DNA from: Chitinophaga alhagiae
GTDB lineage: Bacteria > Bacteroidota > Bacteroidia > Chitinophagales > Chitinophagaceae
Assembly (NCBI RefSeq): GCF_003568665.1
Contig: NZ_QXMH01000001.1
Location: forward strand, 2,294,001-2,358,000
Reading direction: 5' to 3'
Length of the DNA: 64,000 nucleotides
In this document: piece by piece, positions 35,675 to 44,602 of the stretch
Layout: every line of letters begins with the position of its first letter
Numbering within the stretch: the stretch's first letter is position 1
Position numbers and translations under genes: made by a program
The notes under the pieces: generated by a model
Databases searched by the model: none
What the model was told of the DNA's origin: nothing
What the model saw: only the letters and a program-made list of their open reading frames with translations

Positions 35675-38600
35675 ATGAAGTCTATCATTACAGTGGGCGT
35701 TCTTTGCGCACTCGTTTTTTGTAGCCCTGAAGCGGCCCGTGCCGGAGATTATGAAAAGGCCTGGGAGGCCATTCTCCGGAACGACAAGGCCAAGGCCCGG
35801 GAGCTGCTGCAAAAGGCCATCCGCGGCAACAACAACCGCAACAGCGCCATTGCCACCCTCATCCTCTACGAGTCTAACGAAGGCCAGCATGAGCAGATCA
35901 TCAAAAAATACGGCAACCCCGCCCGCCAGTTCACCGAGCCGGATGCCTACTGGTACGCCCTCTGGTTTAACGACGCCCTGCTGGGTGACTATGGCAAAAA
36001 GAACGAGACCCACCTGGCCAATATAGACTACATCATGAACGGCGCCGCTTTCAACGGCTCCATGAAGGCCGCCGCCAGCTATTTCAAGTCCAACCACTAC
36101 TACGTGTCCATGCAGCGGGAAAAGGCCATGCAGCTGTACCCCGAAATAGGCGCGCTGGAAAACTGGCAGTTTGCCGGCCCGTTCGACAATATTAACGGCA
36201 GCGGCTTCAACAAGGCTTACGGCCCGGTTACGGAAGTGAACAAGGGCAAGGGCTTTCTTTCCTACAACAATACCGCCATAGACTGGTTTACCCCGCCGGT
36301 CACCAACCGCCAGGCCTGGGTGTTTGTAGGTACCCTGTTCCCCGCTACCACGGCCGTGGGGTACATGCAAACCTTTGTGCAAAGCGCGGAAGCAAAAGAG
36401 GCCGTGCTCCGCCTGGGCGGGGCCGGCGCTTTCAAGGTGTGGGTCAATGACAAGGAACTGATCTCCGAACCGGAAGAAAAAGAAACAGAGCTGGATTACT
36501 ACAGCGTAAAATGCCGCCTCAACAAAGGTTATAACCGCATACTGGTGCAGATCGGCTATACAACAGACATTGGTTCGCCCAACTTTATTGTAAGGTTAAC
36601 GGACGAGCAGGACCGCAACCTGCCCGGTATCACTTCCACCAGTGAAGTGCAGGCGTACCGGCCAGACATTACCGCCGCCGCGCCGGTAGCTATTCCCCAC
36701 TTTGCCGAAGCATATTTCAAAAAGCAGCTGGAGAAAAAGCCGGAAGACCTGGCCAACGCCCTGCTGCTGGCCCAGGTGTACGTACGCAACCGGGAGAATG
36801 ACAAGGCCAGAACGCTGCTGGCGCCCATTATACAGCGGTACCCGCAAAACGCCTTCCTGCTGTCTCAATACTACCGCGTGCTTTCTTCACGCCTGCATCA
36901 TACCGAAATGAACGAGCGCCTGGAAACGCTCAAGGCCATGGACAAGGAGAACTACTGGATGCTGAACCTGGAAGTAGCGCGGCTGGAAGAAGAAAAGAAA
37001 TACCGCGAAGCGCTGGAGGTGCTGAATAAAATGGATACCCAGGCCGGCCCCACGCTGGCCACCATGCTGCAGCGCATCAATAACATGGGCCGGCTGGAGA
37101 AGCTGGACAGTATGCTGATACTGCTGAAAGACGCTTACGCCCGCTTCCCGGAAAATGACCCCTTCGTAGGCATGATGCATTACGTGGAAAGCACGCTCAA
37201 CCGCTCGCCCGCCAAAGGCATTGCCGTGCTGGAGAAATTCTGCGGCGGCAAGCTGAACTTTGAGCTGCTGAAGCGCCTGGCCGGAGAATACCTGCAGCAG
37301 GGCCAGCAGCAGAAAGGAGAACAGGTGTACCACACGGTACTGGAATACCTCGGTTACGAGTCCAGCCCGTACGAAGAGCTGGCTAATTACTTTTTCGGGC
37401 GGCAGCAGTATGATTCCGCCATTCACTACCTCGGCAGGCTGCATGCCATTACGCCCTATTACCACAAGGCCCTGGGAGACATTGGCTACAACTACCTGCA
37501 GCAAAACAACAAGGCCAAAGCGCTGGAGTATTTCGGCAAGGGCCTGGCCCTGCATTCCGGCATGAGCGCCTACCGCAAGCAGGTACGGATGCTGGAAGGG
37601 AAAAAAGACATTTTCAGCTATTTCCCGGCCACAGACAACTATGCCCGCATCACCGCGGCGCTGAAGGCCCCGCATGACACGGCCCATGCCTTCTATTACA
37701 TTTTTGACGAAAAGAACGTAGTGCTGCATGCGGACGGCGCCAATGAGCGGGAAGTGATGACGGCCGTATACCTGCGCAACAACAGCGGCATAGAAAGCTG
37801 GAAAGAACTGAGCCTGCCTTACAACAGCACCTACGAGTCCATGAACATCATAAAGGCGGAAGTGATCAAGGCCAATGGCAACAAGGTGCCCGGGGAGATC
37901 TATAACAACGAAGTGGTGTTCACCAGGCTGGAGCCCGGAGACGCTATTTTTTACCATTACAAGATGAGTGGTTATGGCCTGGGCCGCCTTGGCAGGGAGT
38001 TCTGGGACAAATTCTATTTTTCCGCCCGCGTGCCCACCATTCAGGCGCGGTACAGCATACTGGCGGGAGAAAATATTCCCCTGCAATATGCCGTGGCCGG
38101 CAACAGCAGCCTGAAACCCGTTATCAGCCGGCAGGAAAATTTCAAGCTCTACACCTGGGAAATGAAAGACGTGCCGGCGTACAAGCCCGAGCCTTACATG
38201 CCTTCGCTGGACGATTTCGGGGACGTGCTGCACCTGAGCACCGTCAAATCCTGGAACGTGATCAGCGAGTGGTACAGCGATATTACCCGCATGCAGTCCC
38301 GCGAGGACTATGACGTGAACATGGCCTATGCGGAAATTTTCCCGAAAGGGGCCGCCGGGCTGTCAGACATGGAAAAGGCCCGCCGCATTTACCAGTATAT
38401 AGAAAAGAACATCGGCTACAGCTCCGTGTCTTTCCGGCAGGGGGCCTATGTGCCGCAAAGGGCCGCCAAAACGCTCAACACCAAGTTGGGAGATTGTAAA
38501 GACATGTCTGCCCTCTTCCTGGCCTTTGCCCACAAGGCCGGGCTGGAGGCCAACCTGGTGCTGGTCAGCACGCGGGATAACGGGGTGAAAGGCATCCGCC

Positions 38601-39448
38601 TGCCCTCCATGGAGTTCAACCATTGCATTGTACAGTTCAAGGCCGCCGGCAAAAGCCGCTACCTGGAGCTGACAGACCGTTACCTGCCCTTTGGGGCGCT
38701 GCCGCAGAGCGTGCAGTACGCCCAGATGCTGCACATCCCCTACCAGTACGCCGGCGGCGGGGAGCAGCTGCAGCAGGTTGCGCCGCCGCCCAACAACGGC
38801 GGGGCCTCGCTTACCCGGCGGGTCAACATCAGGGTCAACCAGGCTGACGTGGAAGTGAAGACCAACGTAGTGGTAACCGGCCTGCTCACCTCCATTATCC
38901 GCAACAAGTACGGCAACGCCACCAAAGATGAAAGTACCGATGCCGTGAAAGAGGAGATCGGCTCGTTTTACAAGAACCATGTGGAGCTGGGGCCTTACAG
39001 CTTCAGCGCCCTGGGGGAGGTAACAGATTCAGTAGGGCAGGAGGTGAGCTATACGGTGAAGAACGAGGTGGTGAACGTGGGGGATTTCAGCATGCTGCGC
39101 CCGTCTTTCCATGAGCCGGTAGCCACGCAGAACATCTTTACGGCCGATGCGCGGAAATACCCCTTCAAATACTGGGCTTATGAGAACGCGGAGAAGTACG
39201 TTACGGAGGTAGTGATAGAGCTGCCGGAGGGCAAGGCCTTCAACCAGGTGCCTTCCGGGCTGACAACCAGTTTTGACAAGATGAACTATTCCCTCACGTA
39301 CGAGCAACTGGCCGCCGGCAAGCTGAAGATCACCCGGCGGTTTACCACCGATACCAACAAGGAAGTGCCCGCGGAGACCTTCCCGGGCATGAAGGAATTT
39401 TTTAATAAGATAATCGAGAGCGAACAGAAGTATATTTCTTTTAAATAA
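35675..39448 (+). CDS. Large secreted DUF3857/transglutaminase-like protein with TPR region
   Basis: A 1,257-aa protein with a signal peptide (cleavage near ARAG). The N-terminal two thirds include TPR-like helical repeats ('GYNYLQQNNKAKALEYFGKGLAL'). It is followed by a DUF3857-type beta domain and a transglutaminase-like core. The catalytic-like triad is complete: C941 in 'GDCKDMSALF', H983 in 'EFNHCIV' and D1001 in 'LTDRYLP'. Such proteins are common in Bacteroidota as envelope proteins of unknown role; the fold is used for peptide-bond hydrolysis or cross-linking. It is longer than the usual 600-900 aa owing to the extra TPR region. It is a single-gene unit with a consensus promoter. Confidence 0.85.
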   Translation: MKSIITVGVLCALVFCSPEAARAGDYEKAWEAILRNDKAKARELLQKAIRGNNNRNSAIATLILYESNEGQHEQIIKKYGNPARQFTEPDAYWYALWFNDALLGDYGKKNETHLANIDYIMNGAAFNGSMKAAASYFKSNHYYVSMQREKAMQLYPEIGALENWQFAGPFDNINGSGFNKAYGPVTEVNKGKGFLSYNNTAIDWFTPPVTNRQAWVFVGTLFPATTAVGYMQTFVQSAEAKEAVLRLGGAGAFKVWVNDKELISEPEEKETELDYYSVKCRLNKGYNRILVQIGYTTDIGSPNFIVRLTDEQDRNLPGITSTSEVQAYRPDITAAAPVAIPHFAEAYFKKQLEKKPEDLANALLLAQVYVRNRENDKARTLLAPIIQRYPQNAFLLSQYYRVLSSRLHHTEMNERLETLKAMDKENYWMLNLEVARLEEEKKYREALEVLNKMDTQAGPTLATMLQRINNMGRLEKLDSMLILLKDAYARFPENDPFVGMMHYVESTLNRSPAKGIAVLEKFCGGKLNFELLKRLAGEYLQQGQQQKGEQVYHTVLEYLGYESSPYEELANYFFGRQQYDSAIHYLGRLHAITPYYHKALGDIGYNYLQQNNKAKALEYFGKGLALHSGMSAYRKQVRMLEGKKDIFSYFPATDNYARITAALKAPHDTAHAFYYIFDEKNVVLHADGANEREVMTAVYLRNNSGIESWKELSLPYNSTYESMNIIKAEVIKANGNKVPGEIYNNEVVFTRLEPGDAIFYHYKMSGYGLGRLGREFWDKFYFSARVPTIQARYSILAGENIPLQYAVAGNSSLKPVISRQENFKLYTWEMKDVPAYKPEPYMPSLDDFGDVLHLSTVKSWNVISEWYSDITRMQSREDYDVNMAYAEIFPKGAAGLSDMEKARRIYQYIEKNIGYSSVSFRQGAYVPQRAAKTLNTKLGDCKDMSALFLAFAHKAGLEANLVLVSTRDNGVKGIRLPSMEFNHCIVQFKAAGKSRYLELTDRYLPFGALPQSVQYAQMLHIPYQYAGGGEQLQQVAPPPNNGGASLTRRVNIRVNQADVEVKTNVVVTGLLTSIIRNKYGNATKDESTDAVKEEIGSFYKNHVELGPYSFSALGEVTDSVGQEVSYTVKNEVVNVGDFSMLRPSFHEPVATQNIFTADARKYPFKYWAYENAEKYVTEVVIELPEGKAFNQVPSGLTTSFDKMNYSLTYEQLAAGKLKITRRFTTDTNKEVPAETFPGMKEFFNKIIESEQKYISFK

Positions 39449-39464
39449 TATGACATGTGCTGTC

Positions 39465-39503
39465 ACGGCAAGGCCGCTCCGCAAGGGGAGGCCTTGCCGT
39501 TAT
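39465..39503. terminator. Hairpin after the DUF3857 gene
   Basis: An 11-bp perfect stem (39465-39475 with 39490-39500) lies 17 bp after the stop codon. It lacks a strong T-tract, so it may terminate weakly. Confidence 0.6.
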
Positions 39504-39600
39504 AACCGGTTGATCTGTAGCAGGTTATTGACCGCTGTGGCAGGCCGCATGATCCTCGTCAGTTTTTTTGCGGGCTACTACTATTTAATATAAAATCGCC

Positions 39601-39608
39601 TACCTTTG
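39601..39608 (+). promoter_or_regulatory. -7 element of the atp operon
   Basis: TACCTTTG matches TAnnTTTG, 19 bp before the GTG start of atpB. No well-spaced -33 TTTG; a TTTG at 39567-39570 is 30 bp away. Confidence 0.5.
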
Positions 39609-39627
39609 CACAAAATTTCAGAAAACT

Positions 39628-40767
39628 GTGATTTCCTTGAATCGGTTCAAATACAAGCTGGTAGCCCTGATAACGGTGTTTTCCATGGCCGTTTCCGCTG
39701 CATTTGCATTGGGTAATGAAGGCCCTCACGCCCCGGCAACAGAAGGTCAAAAGAAAGGTTTTAATGCTAAAGAAGTAATTCTTGGCCACGTAAAAGACGC
39801 GCATGACTGGCATTTGTTCAGCATTGGAGACACGCATGTTACCCTGCCGCTGCCGGTGATCATTTACAACCCCAACCGCGGTTTATCTGTATTCTCTTCT
39901 TCCAAGTTCCATCATGGTCACGATGCGCATGACGGCTACCGCCTGGTAGACGCGCATTACCTGGAGCATCACCACCTGAGCGCCAAGGAACATATGGAAG
40001 GTTCCATCATTGGGGTAGACGCCAATGACCAGCCTACCGGCGAAAAGATCTACGATCTGTCCATCACTAAAAATATTACCTCCATGATACTGGCGGCCGT
40101 GCTGCTGGTGATCATCATGCTGAACGTGGCCAAGGCCTACCGCATCCGCGGGCACCGCCAGGCGCCCAAAGGGCTGCAGAGCCTCATTGAGCCCGTGATC
40201 ATTTTTATGCGGGACGAGGTGGTGAAACCCAACATCCCCGGTAAAAAAGCAGATAAGTACGTACCGCTGATACTCACCATTTTCTTCTTTATCCTGATCA
40301 ACAACCTGCTGGGCCTGCTGCCCGGTTCGGCCAACGTAACCGGCAACATTGCCGTTACCTTTGCCCTGGCGCTGATCAGCTTTGTAGTGATGATGGCGGC
40401 TACCAACCGGCATTTCTGGGGCCACATTTTCAACCCCCCGGTACCCCTGGGCGTGAAGTTCATCCTGGCCCCCGTGGAGCTGATCGGCGTGTTCACCAAG
40501 CCCGTTTCCCTGATGATACGGTTGTTCGCCAACATCCTGGCGGGCCACATCATCATCCTGAGCATCATTTCACTAGTATTCATTTTCGGCTCCCTGCACA
40601 AAGTAGCGGGTTATGGCTTTTTGCCCATTACCATCGTCTTCAACATTGTGATGATGCTGCTGGAGCTGCTGGTAGCCTTTATCCAGGCCTTCATTTTCGC
40701 CAACCTGACGGCAGTGTTCATCGGGCAGGCCATGGAGCATGAAGGGCACCATGATGCGCATCATTAA
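39628..40767 (+). CDS. atpB: F0F1 ATP synthase subunit a
   Basis: Subunit a forms the proton half-channels next to the c-ring. The 379-aa protein starts with GTG at 39628. Like other Bacteroidota AtpB it has a long N-terminal extension with a signal-like segment and a His-rich region (about residues 78-120). The membrane core follows, with 'LVPGSANVTGNIAVTFALALISF'-type helices and the essential Arg in 'FTKPVSLMIRLFANILAGHIII'. It begins the operon atpB-E-F-H-A. Confidence 0.95.
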   Translation: MISLNRFKYKLVALITVFSMAVSAAFALGNEGPHAPATEGQKKGFNAKEVILGHVKDAHDWHLFSIGDTHVTLPLPVIIYNPNRGLSVFSSSKFHHGHDAHDGYRLVDAHYLEHHHLSAKEHMEGSIIGVDANDQPTGEKIYDLSITKNITSMILAAVLLVIIMLNVAKAYRIRGHRQAPKGLQSLIEPVIIFMRDEVVKPNIPGKKADKYVPLILTIFFFILINNLLGLLPGSANVTGNIAVTFALALISFVVMMAATNRHFWGHIFNPPVPLGVKFILAPVELIGVFTKPVSLMIRLFANILAGHIIILSIISLVFIFGSLHKVAGYGFLPITIVFNIVMMLLELLVAFIQAFIFANLTAVFIGQAMEHEGHHDAHH

Positions 40768-40782
40768 TTGGCAAACGTTTAA

Positions 40783-41073
<291 letters not shown>

Positions 41074-41163
41074 GAACAAACTTATTACTGCATCCGGCGC
41101 ACAGGGCAATGGATGCAGTAATTCAACTTTCGAAAAGAATAACAACTACTTAAATACAGATAT

Positions 41164-41658
41164 ATGGATTTGTTAAATCCTGCATTAGGCTTATTCGTTA
41201 TTTCACTGTTGATCTTCGTGATCGTATTCCTGATCCTGAAGAAATTTGCCTGGAAGCCCATTCTTGCCACCTTGAAGGAAAGGGAAGATTCCATCTCCGA
41301 TTCTATTGCCACTGCTGAAAGGGTAAAAGAGGAAATGGCCCAGATGAAGGCGGAGCATGAGCACGTACTGGCCGAGGCAAAAGCGGAACGCAGCAAAATT
41401 CTGAAAGAAGCAAAAGACGCCAAGGAGCAGATCATCAGCGAAGCCAAGGCCCAGGCCCAGGCTGAAGCCAAAAAGATCATCCACGACGCTTCCATTGCCA
41501 TCGAGAACCAGAAAATGGCCGCCCTCACCGATGTGAAGAACCAGGTGGGCACGCTGGTGATTGAAGTAGCGGAGAAAGTGCTGCGCAAGGAACTGTCAGA
41601 CAAACAGAACCAGGAGGCTTACATTCGTCAGCTGGCTTCTGAAATCAAAATGAACTAA
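41164..41658 (+). CDS. atpF: F0F1 ATP synthase subunit b
   Basis: A 164-aa peripheral-stalk subunit with one N-terminal transmembrane helix (about residues 10-28, followed by the typical 'LILKKFAWKPIL') and a long charged coiled coil. It is 90 bp after atpE and 22 bp before atpH. Confidence 0.95.
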   Translation: MDLLNPALGLFVISLLIFVIVFLILKKFAWKPILATLKEREDSISDSIATAERVKEEMAQMKAEHEHVLAEAKAERSKILKEAKDAKEQIISEAKAQAQAEAKKIIHDASIAIENQKMAALTDVKNQVGTLVIEVAEKVLRKELSDKQNQEAYIRQLASEIKMN

Positions 41659-41680
41659 TTAACCGGCTGAATTAAAGATT

Positions 41681-42241
41681 ATGCAAAATCCCCGTTTAGC
41701 AAGCAGATATGCTAAATCACTGATAGACCTGGCGGTGGAAAAGAACGAGCTGGAAGCCGTGCATGGAGATATGCTGCTGCTGCAGTCTATCCTGCGCAGC
41801 AACCCTGACGTGGGCGTGCTGCTGAAAAGCCCGGTTATCAAAGCCGATAAGAAGATCAAGATACTGGGCGCCATCCTGGACGGCAAGATCAGCGCCATCA
41901 CTTCCGGCTTTATCCGCCTGCTGGCCGTAAAAGGCCGCGAAGGCGTGCTGACGGAAATCACCGCGGCGTTTGAGCAGCAATACAATGTCCTCAAAGGCAT
42001 TACCCATGTAAAGCTGACCTCCGCCGCTCCCCTGGAGCCGGGCCTGCTCAACACCATCCGCGAAAAAGTGGAAGCCTCCGCCGGCCGCAAAATAGAACTG
42101 GAAACCGCGGTGAACGAAGCGCTTATAGGCGGCTTTGTGCTGGAAACCGGCAACGAGCTGTTTGACGCCTCCGTACTGCGGGACCTGAAAGACATCAAAA
42201 AACAGTTCCTCCAGAACATTTACGTGTCCGAGATCAGATAA
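41681..42241 (+). CDS. atpH: F0F1 ATP synthase subunit delta
   Basis: A 186-aa subunit linking the peripheral stalk to F1. 'RLASRYAKSLIDLA' at the N-terminus and the C-terminal 'ETAVNEALIGGFVLETGNELFDASVLRDL' motif are diagnostic of the OSCP/delta family. It lies between atpF and atpA as expected. Confidence 0.95.
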   Translation: MQNPRLASRYAKSLIDLAVEKNELEAVHGDMLLLQSILRSNPDVGVLLKSPVIKADKKIKILGAILDGKISAITSGFIRLLAVKGREGVLTEITAAFEQQYNVLKGITHVKLTSAAPLEPGLLNTIREKVEASAGRKIELETAVNEALIGGFVLETGNELFDASVLRDLKDIKKQFLQNIYVSEIR

Positions 42242-42327
42242 GTATTTAACAGCAGCCGCTGCGTAACCGCAAAGCTGTTGTCGTTATAATTTTTAACTTT
42301 AACGACTCTTTAAAAAAGCATAACAAC

Positions 42328-43905
42328 ATGGTTGACATTAAACCAGATGAAATTTCGGCGATCTTACGCCAGCAACTGAGCAACTTCAATGCTTCCGCGG
42401 AGCTGGAAGAAGTGGGCACCGTACTGTCCGTAGGTGACGGTATTGCCCGCGTGTACGGCCTGAACAACGTGCGCTCCGGTGAGCTGGTTGAATTTGAGAA
42501 CGGCGTAAAGGCCATTGTATTGAACCTGGAAGAAGATAACGTGGGTGTGGTATTGATGGGTGATTATTCCGAAATTAAAGAGGGCGATACCGTACGCCGC
42601 ACCGGCCAGATCGCTTCCATTAAAGTGGGCGAAGGCCTGGTAGGCCGCGTGGTGAACACCCTGGGCAACCCTATTGACGGTAAAGGCCCCATCACCGGCG
42701 AACTGTACGAAATGCCCCTGGAGCGTAAAGCCCCCGGCGTGATCTACCGCGAACCGGTAAAAGAACCGCTGCAAACCGGTATCAAGGCTATTGACGCCAT
42801 GATCCCCATTGGCCGCGGCCAGCGTGAGCTGGTGATCGGTGACCGCCAGACCGGTAAAACCGCCATCTGCGTGGATACCATCATTAACCAGAAAGAATTT
42901 TATGATGCCGGCAAACCGGTATATTGCATATACGTGGCTATTGGCCAGAAAGCATCCACCATTGCCGGTGTGATGAAAACCCTGGCGGATAACGGCGCCC
43001 TGGCTTACACCACCATTGTGGCCGCTTCTGCTTCTGACCCCGCTCCGCTGCAGTTCTACGCGCCCTTTGCCGGCGCCGCCATTGGCGAGTTCTTCCGTGA
43101 CACGGGCCGCCCCGCGCTGATCATCTACGATGACCTGTCCAAACAGGCCGTAGCTTACCGCGAGGTGTCCCTGCTGCTGCGCCGCCCCCCCGGCCGTGAG
43201 GCTTACCCGGGAGACGTGTTCTACCTGCACAGCCGCCTGCTGGAACGTGCCGCCAAGATCATCTCCAAAGATGAAATTGCACAGCAGATGAATGACTGCC
43301 CTGACTCCATCAAACACCTTGTAAAAGGCGGTGGCTCCCTCACGGCATTGCCCATCATCGAAACCCAGGCAGGTGACGTATCCGCATACATCCCCACCAA
43401 CGTGATCTCCATTACAGACGGCCAGATATTCCTGGAGAACAACCTGTTCAACGCCGGTATCCGCCCCGCTATCAACGTGGGTATCTCCGTAAGCCGCGTA
43501 GGCGGTAACGCGCAGATCAAATCCATGAAGAAAGTATCCGGTACCCTGAAACTTGACCAGGCCATGTACCGCGAAATGGAAGCCTTCTCCAAATTTGGCG
43601 GCGACCTGGATGCGGCTACCAAATCCGTACTGGACAAAGGCGCCCGTAACGTGGAGATCCTGAAACAACCGCAATTCAGCCCCTTCTCCGTAGAAAAACA
43701 GGTGGCCATTATCTACCTCGGTACCAATGGCCTGCTGCGCGAAGTGCCCGTGAAAAACATCAGGGCTTTCGAAGACGCCTTCCTGCATGAAATGGAAGTA
43801 AGGCTCCCTGAAGTGCTCGGTGAGTTCAAAAAAGGCAACCTGCCTGAAGATGGTATCAAGAAAATGGTAGCCCTGGCGGAAGAACTGAAGCCCCGGTTTG
43901 CATAG
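42328..43905 (+). CDS. atpA: F0F1 ATP synthase subunit alpha
   Basis: The 525-aa nucleotide-binding (non-catalytic) F1 subunit. Walker A '[10 protein letters not shown]' and the ATP synthase alpha signature '[13 protein letters not shown]' region are present, with the N-terminal '[19 protein letters not shown]' beta-barrel. It ends the operon: a strong terminator follows, and atpG, normally next, is absent. Confidence 0.98.
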   Translation: MVDIKPDEISAILRQQLSNFNASAELEEVGTVLSVGDGIARVYGLNNVRSGELVEFENGVKAIVLNLEEDNVGVVLMGDYSEIKEGDTVRRTGQIASIKVGEGLVGRVVNTLGNPIDGKGPITGELYEMPLERKAPGVIYREPVKEPLQTGIKAIDAMIPIGRGQRELVIGDRQTGKTAICVDTIINQKEFYDAGKPVYCIYVAIGQKASTIAGVMKTLADNGALAYTTIVAASASDPAPLQFYAPFAGAAIGEFFRDTGRPALIIYDDLSKQAVAYREVSLLLRRPPGREAYPGDVFYLHSRLLERAAKIISKDEIAQQMNDCPDSIKHLVKGGGSLTALPIIETQAGDVSAYIPTNVISITDGQIFLENNLFNAGIRPAINVGISVSRVGGNAQIKSMKKVSGTLKLDQAMYREMEAFSKFGGDLDAATKSVLDKGARNVEILKQPQFSPFSVEKQVAIIYLGTNGLLREVPVKNIRAFEDAFLHEMEVRLPEVLGEFKKGNLPEDGIKKMVALAEELKPRFA

Positions 43906-43930
43906 TATTTTCTGACGATAATGATTACAG

Positions 43931-43963
43931 AGAGCGTTTCCATCCGGAAACGCTCTTTTTTTT
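43931..43963 (+). terminator. Terminator of the atp operon
   Basis: An 11-bp perfect stem (43931-43941 with 43946-43956), loop ATCC, followed by eight T residues. It lies 25 bp after the atpA stop codon. Confidence 0.95.
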
Positions 43964-43979
43964 GAGATATTGACCACTT

Positions 43980-44337
43980 CCGTGCATCAACTGCCCTTTT
44001 GAGGCATCACCCCTTGTGCAATGCCCTTTGAGCCTCCGTGCATCAACGTTCCCCATCTTTTTGAGGCATCCCCCCTTGTGCAATGCCCTTTGAGCCTCCG
44101 TGCATCAACGTTCCCCATCTTTTTGAGGCATCCCCCCTTGTGCAATGCCCTTTGAACCTCCGTGCAGCAACGTTCCCCATCTTTTTGAGGCATCCCCCCT
44201 TGTGCAATGCCCTTTGAACCTCCGTGCAGCAGCGTTCCCCATCCTTTTGAGGCATCACCCCTTGTGCAATGCCCTTTGAACCTCCGTGCAGCAACGTTCC
44301 CCATCCTTTTGAGGCATCCCCCCTTGTACAATATGCC
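43980..44337. repeat. 62-bp minisatellite, six copies
   Basis: Copies start at 43980, 44036, 44098, 44160, 44222 and 44284. The first lacks 6 bp (56-bp period), four are exactly 62 bp, and the last is cut at about 44337. Neighbours differ at only a few positions. Each unit contains GGCAT and ATGCC separated by 13 nt, able to form a short hairpin. The 62-bp period is not a multiple of three, and the ORF read through it on the minus strand (43987-44349) is a by-product. Confidence 0.95.
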
Positions 44338-44361
44338 TAACCCGATCACATATGCTGCTTT

Positions 44362-44446
44362 CTAGGGTTATTCCAGGGTATTCCTAAGGTTATCTTAGGG
44401 TTTAAACCCAACAAATACCCTAAAAATACCCTAAGATAACCCTAGG
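44362..44446. repeat. Telomere-like TAGGGTTA inverted repeat
   Basis: Degenerate 10-11-bp units of the type CTAGGGTTAT or CTTAGGGT run forwards in 44362-44408 and inverted in 44415-44446. Outer arms CTAGGGTTAT (44362-44371) and ATAACCCTAG (44436-44445) pair. An inner 12-bp perfect stem TTATCTTAGGGT (44390-44401) pairs with 44428-44439. There is no T-tract, so a simple terminator is unlikely. Confidence 0.8.
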
Positions 44447-44547
44447 ATGATAAATTGACCGCCCTTCGTTCTCCCGGTGATCTGGCCGCCTGAATCCCTG
44501 TTTTTACCGGCCCCACCCCCGTTTTCACCGATCTCCCCGGGCTGTAT

Positions 44548-44579
44548 TTTGGTTTATGTCATAAACCAGTTTAAATTTG
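44548..44579 (+). promoter_or_regulatory. Promoter with embedded operator palindrome, second TonB receptor gene
   Basis: TTTG (44548-44551), 20 bp, then TAAATTTG (44572-44579) forms a good -33/-7 pair. The spacer holds the perfect palindrome GGTTTATG-T-CATAAACC (44551-44567), placed so that a bound dimer would block the polymerase. Confidence 0.75.
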
Positions 44580-44602
44580 TTTCAACCTTCTAACCTAACT
44601 GT

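Noticed and set aside
42364..43977. 537-aa minus-strand ORF over atpA
   Set aside because: Antisense shadow of the highly conserved atpA gene.
43980..44337. CRISPR array
   Set aside because: Units are contiguous with no unique spacers, the period is one 62-bp repeat, and no cas genes are present.
43987..44349. 120-aa minus-strand ORF through the tandem repeats
   Set aside because: It exists only because the repeat lacks stops in that frame. The 62-bp unit is not a multiple of three, there is no ribosome binding site, and the peptide is low complexity.
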